A DNA stretch of 64,000 bases. It comes from Toxorhynchites rutilus septentrionalis (Eukaryota > Arthropoda > Insecta > Diptera > Culicidae). Below, piece after piece: positions 45,749-58,066 of this stretch (within the stretch, counting starts at the first letter, position 1; each line of letters opens with the position of its first letter). The DNA lies in contig NC_073746.1 in assembly GCF_029784135.1 (NCBI RefSeq), positions 300,335,614 to 300,399,613 on the forward strand, given 5' to 3'. The notes beneath the pieces are model-generated. The model did not search any database. It was not told where the DNA came from and saw nothing but the letters and a program-made list of their open reading frames with translations. Made by a program: the position numbers and the translations under genes.

Positions 45749-46477
45749 TTTCGGCCCAACGTGACTACGGGAGACGCCATCACGATACACTGGACGGTAC
45801 GAGGACCTATTGGAGGCGCCATTGCTGTTCGGACATCGTGAGTCTGATTGTTCGAGAAGCTTCGAAAGCTTTTATTGATAGTTTCAAGGCTCGTTCAATC
45901 GGAAATCAGGTAATTACCTGTCCGATTTATTCTGCGTAGCCTCACAGGTACGCTTTAGATCTCCGTTTCTCTTTTTTGCATACTCTACGCGGTTCCTGGA
46001 CATTCGGGGACAATCGATTACCGCCATCCTTGATTGGGGTACATCGCAACGGCCATCCGGCGCCATTTCGAGGTGCTAATTGTGTGTAGCACAATAAGGA
46101 GTTGTTCCTATTCAGCCCAGAGGAACTATTGAGGCATTCAGGCGATACAATCGGCCATTCTGCGCCATTGTGAACGTCGCGTGACTGTTTTTGGACATCG
46201 CCACGCAGTCCAGTGGATCTTTCAAGCAATTTCAACGATTTTTTACGCTTTTTCCGCTGTTTGCGGTCGCCAACTGAAACGCATCGAACGTTTTTTGTGC
46301 AGCTCAGGTCGAGCTTCGAGTATTTTTTGATTTTTTCAAGGCACGCTTAGCCTTGGAATAGGTGAGTACCTTTCCAAGTGATTATTTCTCCAGTGTCCGG
46401 GTCTACCGTGGTCTTTTTTTTTGACAGAATCGACCAATCCCTGACGTTATCGCTCCAGTTATACCATTCCTTTCTGC

Positions 46478-49400
46478 GTGATGGCGGAAACGGACTCGAC
46501 ATCGAGGGTCAACGCGCCTGCTGGTGTCTCTAGTGGTGCTACCGGACAGAATAGCCGTACGCACCGAGTACTACTGACACGGAGGACCACACTACTTGCA
46601 GCACTGGGTCGGGCCGAGGCATTTTTGGCGGACTACGATGCTGTGAGGGACGCGACGAAGGTGCAGGTGCGGCTGGACCACATCGAGAACGTTTGGAAGA
46701 GCTTAGAGGAGGTGCAGACGGAATTGGAGTGTGCTGAGGAGAGCGAAGAAGGTATGGAATTGCATGAAGAAGCACGTGCCAGCTTTGAAGAACGATTGCT
46801 AATAATAAAAGCAGAATTAACATCCAAACTTCCTGTTATTCCTATTGACTCTCAAATCCTTCAAACTGTACACCCTACTTCCGCTCTCTCTGGTTTGAAA
46901 CTGCCGACTATTTCTCTTCCTGAATTCGACGGGGACTATATGCAATGGTTGGGTTTCCATGATACGTTCTTAGCTCTGATTCATTCGAACACCGATGTGC
47001 CAGCGATTCAGAAGTTCCACTATCTGAAAGCAGCTTTGAAAGGGGAGGCTGCCCAGCTAATTGAATCGATTGCGATTAGCGCAGCGAATTATAATTTGGC
47101 TTGGGATGCTCTGGTGGGACGTTATGCGAACGATTATCTCTTCACGTTTCTTTGTTTTTAAGAGGCTTTAAACTTTGCAGTTCATTCGCCTCCATTGATT
47201 ATCTCTTAAAAAAGCGACACTTACAGGCTCTTTTCGACGTTCATCCAATGAAGAAGGAAACCGCAGTGACACTCCACGCGTTGGTGGACGAGTTTGAACG
47301 TCATGTGAAGACTCTGCAGCAGATGGGCGAACCGACGGCGCAGTGGAGCAGCATTCTTAAGCACCTACTGTGCACACGTCTACACGATGACACGCTCAAA
47401 GCGTGGGAGGACCATGCCTCCACCGTGGACGATCCGAACTATTCGTGTCTCATCGATTTTCTCCAACGTCGGATGCGTGTTTTGGAATCAATTTCCGTCA
47501 ATAACCATGCGTCTCCTTGCTATGGGAATTCGGCGAACAGTAACTTGAAAAGGTCAACTCAGTTTCGTCTTTCTTCGAACGCTGCCACTACTAATTCTGG
47601 CAGTAAGTGCCCTGCGTGCGGCCAGGAGCATTTCATCACCCGGTGTCAGAAATTCAACGGTTTTTCAGTTGCTCAGCGACGGCAACTGGTGTTCAAGAAG
47701 CGACTGTGTAACAACTGCTTGAAGGGTGATCACATGGCGAAGGATTGCACTTCAAATTTCAATTGTAGGCATTGCAATATGCGACACCATTCTTTCCTCC
47801 ATTCTGCGTCGTACGAGGGTTCTCAGAGGTCCGCTCCCGAGACTCATTTCTCCAGTACCCCAGCTGTAGTGCAGAATGCTCCGCCCTTGGTGGGCAAGCC
47901 TAGTGTGCAATCGACGGTTGCAGCCACCGAAAACATCCTTGATTGTGAGGTGAGTGCTCCAGTGCAGCAGCCGCGGGAAAACGTTTTTCTTCAGACGGTA
48001 CTGGTGAAGATTGTCGATGCTTTTGGGCAGGATCATCTAGCACGTGCTCTTCTCGACAGCGCATCGCAGCCCAACCTAATCACTGAGCGGCTGGCACGCC
48101 TGCTACGACTAAGAAGAAGCAACGTGAACGTGACTATCCATGGGGCCGGTCAGCTTCAGCAAACGGTGCGCAACTCTATCGTGGCCCAAGTCAAGTCGCG
48201 AGGCGGCAATTTCGATTTAGGGATCAGCTTTCTAGTGATAGACAAGGTCACTGCAGACCTTCCGGCGCAGGATATTACCATCGCGGACTGGCAGATTCCC
48301 GACGAACTTCCCCTGGCCGATCCTGCGTTCAACATGAGGCAACGCATTGACATGGTTCTGGGGGCGAAACATTACCATTCGTTCTTCCCCAGTGCAGCTC
48401 GCATTCAGCTCGGTGAGCAGCTCCCACATCTAATGAAGAGCGTGTTTGGATGGGTCGTAACAGGTTCCGCTTCACTACAACAGCTTACGCAACCGTCCAC
48501 TTCCACTGTCAGTTCCTACAACACCGTAACTGTATCCATGATTTCGTTGGAGGACAGCATCGAGCGCTTTTGGAAGATCGAAGACTTGCAGATGAGTGAT
48601 AACTATTCGGTCGAGGAACGTCACTGCGAATCTTTGTTCCAATCGACGGTGGCACGGACAGCTGAGGGACGCTACATGGTCCGACTGCCTCGAAAGCCAG
48701 ATTTCGACGCCATGATGGGAGAATCCAGAGCCAGCGCTCTTCGTCGGTACGAAATGCTTGAGCGCAGACTGGAAAGGAACTCAACGCTCAAGGAGGAGTA
48801 TCACAAGTTCCTACAGGAGTACCTGTCCCTCGGCCATATGCGGCTGGTCGAGCCGGGCAGCAAAGTTACCGGCGCTGCTTATTATTTACCACATCATCCG
48901 GTTCTGAAGGAGTCAAGCACGACGACGAAACTTCGGGTGGTCTTCGACGGTTCTGCTAAAACGTCCACTGGTTATTCCCTCAATGAAGCGCTCTGTGTGG
49001 GACCGGTCGTTCAAGACGACTTGCTGTCCATTGTTTTACGGTTTCGTACCTACCAGGTTGCCCTCGTCGGAGACATCGCGAAGATGTATAGGCAGGTCCT
49101 GGTACACCCTGACGATACTCCCCTGCAACGCATCCTGTGGCGTTTTTCTACGGACACACCTGTCCAAACCTACGAGCTACTGACCGTGACATACGGACTT
49201 ACTCCATCGTCATTCCTGGCGACTCGCGCTCTTCAGCAATTGGCCGCTGATGAAGGCGACGCCTACTCTCTCGCTGGTCCAGCATTAAGGAAGAATTTCT
49301 ACATCGACGATTTCATCGGTGGGGCCAGCTCCACAGCAGAGGTAATCCGACTCCGAGAAGAGCTGTCGGATCTAATGCAAAAGGGTGGACTCGAACTGCG

Positions 49401-51912
49401 CAAGTGGACATCTAACCGTTTCGAAGTTCTGCAAGGCCTGGACGAAGACCATATCGGGACTCAATCAACATTGAGCTTCACTCCCAACGAAACAACCAAG
49501 GCACTGGGAATCGGCTGGGAGCCAGAGAACGATTTTCTTCGCTTCGATTCAACGGTGCAACCACGAGAAGCGCCGCCCACGAAACGTACGATACTCTCTG
49601 ACATCGCTAAGCTATTCGATCCTCTTGGGTTGATAGCACCTGTGGTTGTACGCGCTAAAATCCTCATGCAGGAGTTGTGGCTGCTTTCCTGCGACTGGGA
49701 CGAACCGGTCCCAGATACCGTGCGAAGGAAGTGGGAGAGTTTCAGCAGTGAGCTTCCACTTATCTCGTCCTACCGAGTTGAACGCTGCGCATTCCTACCA
49801 GATTCGCGCGTGGAGCTGCACACTTTCGCGGATGCCTCTCAAGACGCTTACGGAGCGTGTACGTATGCTCGTTGCAAAAACGACCAGGGAGAAGTGAAAA
49901 TAATTCTGCTTGCCTCGAAGTCCAGGGTCGCACCGCTCAAACGCCTATCCATCGCACGCTTAGAGCTTTGTGCAGCCGTTCTCGCAGCACATCTGTACCA
50001 CCGCATCAAGCAAGCCATCGACGTCAGCATTTCCGCAGCATACTTCTGGTCAGACTCATCCGTAACCCTGCAGTGGCTCCAGTCTCCACCCAACGTATGG
50101 AAAACTTTCGTCGCTAACCGCGTGTCCGAGGTGCAACACTACACGCATGGATGCCGGTGGAATCACATTTCTGGAGTTGAGAATCCCGCTGATCTGGTGT
50201 CCCGGGGTCTCTCGGTCGAAGATTTCCTTTGTAGCGACCTGTGGAAGCGTGGACCTGCATGGTTGTCGAGTTCATCTGAACACTGGCCAATTTCGAAGCC
50301 GTCAGAAGTCGCCGACGAGGTTTTGGAGATTAAACAATTAGTCGCTATCGTTCAAACACCATCAACGTGTAACTTCTTGTTCCTCCGTTGGAGTTCGTAC
50401 AGACGCCTGTTGAACTGCACTGCCATTTGCTTACGCTTCATCAACAATGCACGTATCAAAGCTAGAACCCAATCAATCCCCACTACAGAGCCTGTGTCGC
50501 AAATACTTACCGTCGAATATCTTACCCAAGCCAAAACGCTGCTGCTTCGCCTAGCCCAGAGAGATGCCTTCCGAGAGGAAATGAAGGACTTGAAAGCAGG
50601 AAAACCCCTGCCAAAACGCTCCCACATTCGCCAAATGAATCCCTTCATTGATCCAGAGGGTGTAATGAGAGTCGGTGGTCGGTTAAACCTTTCGCAGTTG
50701 CCCTACCAATCAAAGCACCCTGCCCTCCTCCCAAGCAATCATCCTTTCCCTAAATTAATCGCTGAGCACTATCACCTTAAGCTTCTTCATGGCGGCGGGC
50801 GTCTTCTGCTAAGCGTCATCCGCGAAGAATTCTGGCCGTTACACGGCCGTCAACTAGTTCGTTCCACTACACGTAACTGCTTCCGTTGCGTTCGTCAAAA
50901 CCCGCAACCCTGCCGGCAACAAATCGGCCAGCTACCTACCTCGCGAGTCACACCGAGTCGCCCATTTTCCGTCACGGGTGTCGATTACGCCGGGCCGCTC
51001 TACATGAAGCCGGTCCATAAGAAAGCCGCACCTGCAAAAGCTTACCTGTGCCTGTTCGTCTGCTTCGTGACAAAAGCTGTCCACCTCGAGCTAGTCGGCG
51101 ATCTTTCGACTAAAGGATTCCTCGCCGCACTACGCCGATTCATTTCCCATCATGGAACACCCACGCACCTGCATTCGGATAACGGCAAGAATTTCGAAGG
51201 TGCAAAAAGAGAGCTCGCTGAATTGTTTCTCATGCTTCGGAATCAACATGAGAGAGAGAAACTAGCAGTTATATGTGCCGAAGAGGGCATAACTTGGCAC
51301 TTCACACCGCCCAAGGCCCCCCACTTCGGAGGCCTGTGGGAAGCGGCCGTAAAGGTAGCAAAGAAACATTTATTGCGTCAATTAGGACCAACACGATTAT
51401 CATATGAGGAAATGTGCACCGTTCTCTGCCAAATTGAAGCTGCGATGAATTCCAGACCGCTGCTGCCGCTGTCCGACGACCCGAATGATTTGGCTGCTCT
51501 CACGCCGGCTCACTTCCTCATCGGCACTTCGATGTGCGCCTTGCCCGACCCAGAGCTGCTGCATATCCCGGCGAATCGCTTGGACCATTACGAGGCGCTG
51601 CAGCTGCACGTTCAGCAGTTTTGGGTCCACTGGAGAAAAGAATACCTGCAGGAGCTTCAGAAGGACACGAAGCTGGCTGCCCGTAACAACAATATCCAGC
51701 CCGGAAGAATGGTAGTCATCGTTGATGAGCATCTGCCTCCGGTTCGTTGGCCATTAGCCAGAATCGTTTCACTGCGCCCTGGAATGGATGACATTACTCG
51801 AGTTGTTACACTACGAACTCAGCGAGGAATAGTTACCCGTCCAATCACAAAAATTTGCCTGCTGCCCGTCGCATCTGCATCGTCCGAGGAAAGATTCGCC
51901 ATAGAAGCCTGA
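46478..51912 (+). pseudogene. BEL Gag-Pol polyprotein, frame broken by a 65-bp insertion
   Basis: Encodes the capsid and enzymes of the element. The order is: a gag region with a DUF1759-like block (PEFDGDYMQWLGF), zinc knuckles (CPACGQEHFITRC, CNNCLKGDHMAKDC), aspartic protease (LLDSASQPNLIT), reverse transcriptase (FYIDDFIGG active site), RNase H (TFADASQDAYGAC), integrase zinc region and integrase catalytic blocks GVDYAGP, LHSDNGKNFEGA and PKAPHFGGLWEAA. The start at 46478 (MMAETDS) follows a long leader. A 54-bp insert plus an 11-bp duplication at 47132-47207 adds a stop and shifts the frame, so translation ends at 47161 and the rest is an ORF without its start. Removing 65 nt gives a length divisible by three. 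No other lesion was seen. Confidence 0.93.
47143..47196 (+). mobile_element. 54-bp micro-insertion with 11-bp target duplication
   Basis: Flanked by the direct repeat GATTATCTCTT (47132-47142 and 47197-47207). Fifty-one of its 54 bases are the exact reverse complement of 17132-17182, an internal segment of hairpin-ended copy b. Related segments occur at 35112-35149 and 44612-44629. It contains an in-frame TAA. Confidence 0.92.
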
Positions 51913-52029
51913 AATCACCTGAAATACATAGAAAATATTAGTTAGAATATAAAAAAAAAATGAATTTGTTAGCAGTAGTACTTACCAGTTAGATTAGTTT
52001 GCATTGTTTACATTTTGTTGAATTACTTC

Positions 52030-52354
52030 AAGGCGGCGGGTATGTTGATGACCCACTATGCAAAGCGTTTGTATGCCCATGCAGCAAAATAATTTCGCCC
52101 GATTTCAGGGATAAAAAATCAGCGTATCTGGCAACTCTGCATTTTCGCCGCTGATTTATATTTACATATTGTAATAAATTGACAGACAGTTCACACAAAA
52201 CATTCAATCGGACAGGACGTTTTTATTGATAGTGAAGAAAGCGAAAATTGAGGATAGAGGAGAAAGTAAAGTTGAAAGTGAATTAGAAAGAAAGGGAAGT
52301 TATCGGAGAAAAACAAAAAAGGACAACACAACGTAGGAAGGTACGGATTCAACA
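52030..52354 (+). repeat. Polypurine tract and 3' LTR of the BEL element
   Basis: Purine tract AAGGCGGCGGGTA at 52030-52042 followed by the LTR TGTTGATGAC.. at 52043-52354. The same tract precedes the LTR of the truncated BEL element at 2887-2899. Confidence 0.93.
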
Positions 52355-53758
52355 GTGATCATTTCCATTTTAGGGTGCTCCGAGAGATCTTTTTTTTCTC
52401 TTTTTTTTTCGAAAATTACTTTTTTTTTAACTCATAACTTTTGAACTACTTCACCGATTCAGATGATCGACATATCGAATAAAAGTCTAGTCTTTTTTGG
52501 AAAAATATTATACTTGCAGAAATTGTGGATTTTGGTCTTGTAATTATTGATTGTATTTTTTTTTATAGTTTAAATTGTCTCGGGACCAAGGGCGCTTTAT
52601 TTTTTTCATATTTTTTTCTTGAAAGCTAAGATTTTTTAAAATAACAGCCAAAATTCAGAGAGGCATTATTTTGTGTTATTGAGTTATGATTTTTCAAAAT
52701 TAACCGATGGTCCGAGGAATCATTTTCCCCTATTTTTCCAAAAATGGCTTTTTTTTTAATTCATAACTTTCAAACTACCGGGCCGATTCAGATGAGCGAT
52801 ATACCAATTTGAAGCTACATGAAATACCACATATGCATAAAAATTTGATTCTAGTCGCATAGATGCGTCCAGTCGTATACAGGTATTGAGCGAAAACTGA
52901 AAACATGTTAATTTTGCAAAATAACTCGAAAACGAAAAAAAACACCTCTCGGATATTCGGATATGTTATGTAAAAAAACCTCAGCTTTCAATAATAAATA
53001 TAAAAAATATGGTGACCTTAGTTCCGAAACCATGTAAGCTATGAAAAACAATTACAATCAATAATTACGAAACCAAAATCTGTTTTTTCTAAGTGTAATA
53101 TTTCTCAAACAAAACTAGCTCATTGGCTTTAATTTGATATATCGATCATCTAAATCGGTCCAGTAGTTCAAAAAATTTGAATTATTGAAAAAGGTCATTT
53201 TTGGAAAAAAAATCGGTAAAAGTTGATTTTGCGGACCACCATAAAATGGAAATGGCCACCCTGATCAAAAAAAAAAAAAGGATCGAATATTTTACGACGA
53301 GGAATAAAACTACCAATTTTCATGAAAATCTGACAATCACTACATCGGTTTTGCATAGAATTCGATTTTGTACTTGACCCATTCTCACCCCCACTGTAAG
53401 TAAGAGATTATTTCGAAAATATTGAAATTCGAATGGAAAAAAAATGTTTGATGTTCAAAATCTGTAATGACTCATCTGGCAAGTCTTTAAACAATAATTC
53501 TATCAAATATTTTCAATTTTTTCTGAAGTGTTATTTGATGGCTATTTGCACATCAAACTTTGATGAATTAATAAACAATAACTATTTGTACTACAGTTAA
53601 GTATTATGCATTGCAAGTTGTGGAAATATGTCTCCTATAAAACGGCTCACAGCTTTCCAAAATATTCACAATATTTGTCAAAATATTACTAATAGTAACT
53701 TTCTCCATTTTTGACCCAATTTCAGCCCCATAACCAATTTTCACCCCCATCGACTGTA

Positions 53759-54187
53759 CGTATAATTATTTGTTTAATTTTATTTTTATTTTATTTTTTT
53801 GATAATTTTTAATTGCCGTTTGAAGCTAGAGATTAACCAGAAACGTCCAGAATCAGCCAACAGAGGAGGTGTTTTGTTCCATCAGGACAACGCAAGGCCA
53901 CACGGGAACTTAATTGGGATGTATTAATGCATCCACCATCTAGTCCGGACCTGGCACCAAACGATTACCTCCTTTTTCTCGCATTGTAAAACTTTCTAAG
54001 TGATAATAAATGGAGATCAAGAGAAGATTGTAAAAATCTATTGCTAGAGTTTTTCCCCAATAAGGACCAAAACTTCGATGAGAGAGGCATTATGGAGCTA
54101 CCTTTAGAATGGCAACAAATTCTACAACGAAACGGTACATATTTGACCCAAATTGGGCAATCCAAAGCATATTCACAAATGTTTTGA
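53759..54187 (+). pseudogene. Mariner (DD34D) transposase C-terminal fragment
   Basis: Reads KRPESANRGG, then VLFHQDNARPH (second catalytic block) and, after a frameshift, HPPSSPDLAPNDYLLF (third catalytic aspartate), ..FFPNKDQNFDERGIMELP..W and a stop at 54187. These are the standard C-terminal blocks of DD34D mariners. Only the first ~40 codons of the gene are found on the other side of the 10.4-kb insertion, so the middle was lost. Confidence 0.82.
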
Positions 54188-54189
54188 AC

Positions 54190-54415
54190 TAGCTGATCCG
54201 GCGACCTTCGTCACGCCCAAAATTATTGTTTAGATATGAATTGTTTAGAACAAATATTTAAACTTTTTCTCATCATAACATTGTTCTAAGGGCAGAATAC
54301 AACAAATACAACAAAATGAAGACGGCTCCAAAGGGACCGTTCCTTCTTCGAATTTTTCGATTAGCAACACATTTGGTCTTCCATTTTTATTTATATAGAT
54401 ATAGAAGATAGAAGA
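54190..54415. repeat. Repeat W, RTE-like 3' end
   Basis: Begins AGCTGATCCGGCGACCTTCG and ends TTTATTTATATAGATATAG. A second partial copy is at 60930-61075. Such 'CTGA-CCGGC-A-CTTCG..ATATAGAT' sequences are typical of RTE LINE 3' ends in insects. This identification is inference. The copia element is inserted in its terminal TATAG. Confidence 0.5.
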
Positions 54416-54420
54416 TATAG

Positions 54421-54665
54421 TCTTGGACAGAGATTATCAGTGGAAAATAAAAGCCCGAGTTTAGTTCACACAAGAAAAAGAAATTAATATTTTATTCACT
54501 CAACGTTTGTAACACTCCGATAGTTCGAAATAGAATGAGGACAAAAATGGCGCGCACAACACGTTTCTACTTGAGCTAATTGCGCTGTTGCCATTATCTC
54601 GAAGTACCTCATATTACAGCAGCAAAGTTTCTATGTAAGGTGGCACAGTCGTTGCACTCATAATA
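54421..54665 (-). repeat. 3' LTR of the copia element, with purine tract
   Basis: On the minus strand the LTR starts TATTATGAGTGC at 54665, directly after the purine tract GAGAAGGAG (54666-54674), and ends CTGTCCAAGA at 54421. Confidence 0.93.
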
Positions 54666-56962
54666 CTCCTTCTCAACATATAGTGCCACCATCCGATGAT
54701 AGTCCAAGCATAGTTGAGAATTTTCGCTGTTTTGTAGTCCCTAAAGGCTTAGTAAGCACGTCAGCCGCCATATATTCAGTGGGACAGTACTCTAGCTTCA
54801 AGAGACCTTGCTCACACAGCTGTTTGACGAATTGCTCTCTGGTTTCTATATGTTTGGATCGACGATTGGTCCTCTCAGAATTCACAAAACTAATACAGCT
54901 TTGATTGTCTTCCATCATCTTTGTAGGTTCATTGTCATGTTCGCCCATCTCGTTCAGCAATCCTCGGAGCCATACCAATTCCTGAGTAGCCTCGCTTAAA
55001 GCAACATACTCCGATTCCATGGATGACAAAGTAACACAAGACTGTTTACGACTGGTCCATGAAACAGCTCCATTCGCGTAGCAGAAAACAAACCCAGTTG
55101 TTGATTTTCTCGAGCTTATGTCCCCAGCCCAATCTGCATCAGTGTACCCTATCAGACCATCACCATTTCTGTTGTACGCCAGCCTCACCAGTTTTGTCGC
55201 TTTCAGATAGCGAACCACTCGCTTTGCTGCCATCCAGCACGCCTCCGTAGGTGCACTCACCTTTCTGCCAAGGATCGCCGCACTAACGGCAATATCTGGT
55301 CTAGCACATATCGCAATATAGAGAAGAGCACCAACAAGACTTCTATACAATGTTCCATCAGTGAAAGTAGGACTTGCATCTTCTGTTTTCAGGAAACCTT
55401 CATCCATTGGTGTCTTCGCATTTTTCGCATCACTCAATCCAAATTTATCGATGACTTTTTGAATATAACCTTCGAGACTAACACTGTAAGCACCATTTTC
55501 ACGTTTTATCTCTAGTCCCAAGAAATAATTCAAATCTCCGAGATCCGTGATCTCAAAATGTTTCTTCAATGACTGATACGTTGATTCAATCATTCGTTGA
55601 TCCTCACAGCTGACCATTATATCATCCACATACACTAGCAAAAACACTCTTTTCTCATTTTCCACTTTCATGTACAAGCACTTATCAGCACTGCTTTGTT
55701 TGAAATCATTTTTCAGAAGTACATCGTGTAGCTTTTGGTTCCAGCAACGTGCGGACTGTTTGAGTCCGTATATACTTTTCCTCAATCTGCAAACAAAGTG
55801 CTCTTTGCCTTTTTCTTCGTATCCAGGTGGCTGTCTCATAAATAATTCTTGGTCAAGTTCACCGTACAAGTAGGCTGTCTTGACGTCGAAATGCTTAAGT
55901 GTCATGTTTTTCTTCGAAGCAAGAGCAAGCAATACACGAAGAGTTGTATGACTCGTGACGGGAGCGAAAACTTCATCATAATCCTCTCCGAACCGTTGCG
56001 AATAGCCCTGAGCTACCAAACGTGCCTTGTGCTTGATGACTTTTCCAGCTGCGTTTCGCTTCAATTTATAAACCCAGCGACAACCAATCACCTTCCGTCC
56101 TGCAGGTAACTCGACTAACTCCCATGTACCGTTTTCCGAGTGTGACTCCAACTCATCCAGCATTGCTTCTTTCCATTCTGCATTTTCTTCACAGTCAAAA
56201 GCTTCCCTCAAATTCTTGGGTTCACATGCTTCCACAGTAGCGTAGGCCTCCTCAACCAACCGAACTGGTGCAATTCCTTTGTTGTTGCGTTTTGATCTGC
56301 GCGCGGTCTCGTCCAGTGAAAAATCGTGGAACGAAGGTTCCCCATCGGACGCACTGTCGTATTGCGTTACATCAAGATCCTCATCGCCTAACAAATGTTC
56401 GGACCCTGCAGAAGGTGCAAGTGGAAATGTAACCACTCCTTCTGAAGTCACAGTCTTCTGTTTGTAAATACTCTCAACATTAAAATGTTCTTCGAACTTT
56501 GCATCCCTGCTGATTGTAATTCTTTTCGTTTCCAAGTTTACGAAACGATAGGCTTTCTGCCCCTCAGCGTAACCCACAAACACTAATTTTTGAGCCTTTC
56601 TATCCAGCTTCTGACGTTTCTCTTTTGGGATATGAACGAAAGCTTCCGAACCAAACACGCGTAGATGCCCATACGTAGGTTTCTTTTGACGTGGGACTAC
56701 GTCTAACCGGAGTATATGGGGGGTAAAATGAAAACCTAAACGCAGAACATGCAGGAAAAAATGAAAGATTCCAAATGCTTATAACTCGAACATTTCTTAC
56801 TGTGACGGAAAGATGTTTGCATCAATTGATAGGGAATATTTCTACGCATCTATCGGAATTAATAAAATGGTGTTTATCATTAGATAAACAATTGAATAAA
56901 TGTAAAATGTTAAGCGTTATCTAAGCGCCCAAACTACCTCGTTTTGATTGGCCCGATGTACG

Positions 56963-57355
56963 GTTTCCCAACACAGCCATCGTAACCAAGCAGCCTTGGG
57001 GAAATCGGCATTGCAAATTCATGAAAGTGTGGGGTATTTTTGTTCCGACTGAAATGTGTTTCCCTAACACAGACTTTAATTCCAAGGAGCGTGGGGAAAT
57101 TGGCATTGCAAATACATGTAAGTCGGGGGTATTTTTGCTCCGACTGAAATGTGTTTCCCCAACACAGACTTCAAATCCATGGAGCGTGGGGAAATTGGCA
57201 TTGCAAATTCAAACAAGTCGGGGGCACTTTTGTTCCGACTTTCCCCAACACAGACGCAGAACCAAAGTGTCTGGGGAAATCGGTTTTGCAAATAAATGCA
57301 AACTGCGAGTACTTTTGTACTCGGCTTGCATTTGTGCATGCTAGAATATGTTTCC
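56963..57355 (+). repeat. ~96-bp minisatellite array in copy i
   Basis: Units opening TTTCCCAACACAG or TTTCCCTAACACAGAC near 56963, 57059 and 57155, a shortened one near 57240 and a start near 57350. They are homologous to the arrays in copies b and h. Confidence 0.9.
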
Positions 57356-57451
57356 TGAACACGGTATAAGTTGAAGTTGTGGATTCATGCAAGCCGGGAA
57401 TACTTCTGCACCCGCATGTTTTTTTTGCACTCCGAAAAGTGTCTTCCTAAC

Positions 57452-58066
57452 TAGAGGTGTGCAATCCAGCTCATCATGATGAACAGCTCAGATCAGCTCA
57501 GCTCATCTAGAAGAGCTGTTCTTTATGAACAGCTCTTCAGCTCAGTTGTCAGAGTCGACATCTGGTGGCGACTTTCAATTTGGTCTATACATTTCCGATA
57601 TTTTTACTGAGACTTTTCATTATAATATAAAATTGTCTTCAAGAAGAATTTTTTGAGATTTTTTCACCGCCTACAAACAAAGTGTTTTAGACTAATTTAA
57701 TACACAGATTTTAATTTTCATTCATAATTTGAATTTTAAAAACGTGCTCATTCTGCCTGAAAGTCAATTATTATTTTTGGCGCCCCCTAAAACAAAGCCC
57801 AATTCCGTCAACCCGAATAAAACAGTTGAAAAGACAAGGAACAAATGAAACTGAACTGATATCATAACACGGAGAGCGAGAGACGGTCAGTTCATTTGAA
57901 TATTACAACTCACACACTCTCTTCAATTCTACAGCTCTTTTCTCTCCTTCATCATCATCAAAGTGAGCTGAAGAGCTGTTTGATTTTTTTTGCGAGCTGT
58001 TCCGCGTCAACTCACTTCAACGAGTCGATTCTTCGGAACAGCTCATGAGCGGATGGCACATATTTA
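57452..58066. mobile_element. hAT-like non-autonomous element
   Basis: Exact 8-bp target duplication TTCCTAAC (57444-57451 and 58067-58074). The ends TAGAGGTGTGCAATCC and, complemented, TAAATATGTGCCATCC are similar. Subterminal AGCTCATGAGCTGTTC-type motifs are repeated many times near both ends, as is common in hAT elements. No transposase. Confidence 0.75.

Larger units (their letters stand above)
45411..52354 (+). mobile_element. BEL/Pao LTR retrotransposon, structurally complete
   Basis: Two 312-bp LTRs (45411-45722 and 52043-52354) differ at only two visible positions. The element has a primer-binding site, a polypurine tract, and 5-bp target duplications GTGAT (45406-45410 and 52355-52359). 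Gag-Pol is intact apart from a 65-bp frame-breaking insertion near the end of the gag-coding part. The small LTR divergence indicates a recent insertion. It is inserted in long-inverted-repeat element Y. Confidence 0.95.
45175..53355. repeat. Long-inverted-repeat element Y, copy split by the BEL element
   Basis: The left part (45175-45405) and right part (52360-53355) carry inverted copies of the same blocks: GATTTTCGTGAAAAGTGGTA / TTTCATGAAAATCTGACA, and the GATCATTTCCAT / ATGGAAATGGCCACC pair. Within 52360-53275 the two arms face each other around about 52820 (CTCGGGACCAAG versus its complement). It is related to 37190-39235. Non-coding. Confidence 0.65.
43397..53756. mobile_element. TA-flanked TIR element, 10.4 kb with nested insertions
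   Basis: The left end CCATCGATGGGGGTGAAAAC and the complement of the right end CAGTCGATGGGGGTGAAAAT are terminal repeats flanked by TA (43395-43396 and 53757-53758). Extended homology (GGGTCAAAAATRG) follows on both sides. It is inserted in a mariner relic. Most of its length is later insertions: a hairpin-ended element, a long inverted repeat and a BEL element. No own transposase was seen. Confidence 0.65.

Noticed and set aside
47101..47212. Programmed frameshift between Gag and Pol of the BEL element
   Set aside because: The frame change is fully explained by the 65-bp insertion with an 11-bp duplication. Without it gag and pol are one frame.
45411..52354. Endogenous retrovirus or other integrated virus
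   Set aside because: Domain order and motifs are BEL/Pao retrotransposon-like and no envelope-type ORF follows pol. No other virus-like genes were seen in the window.
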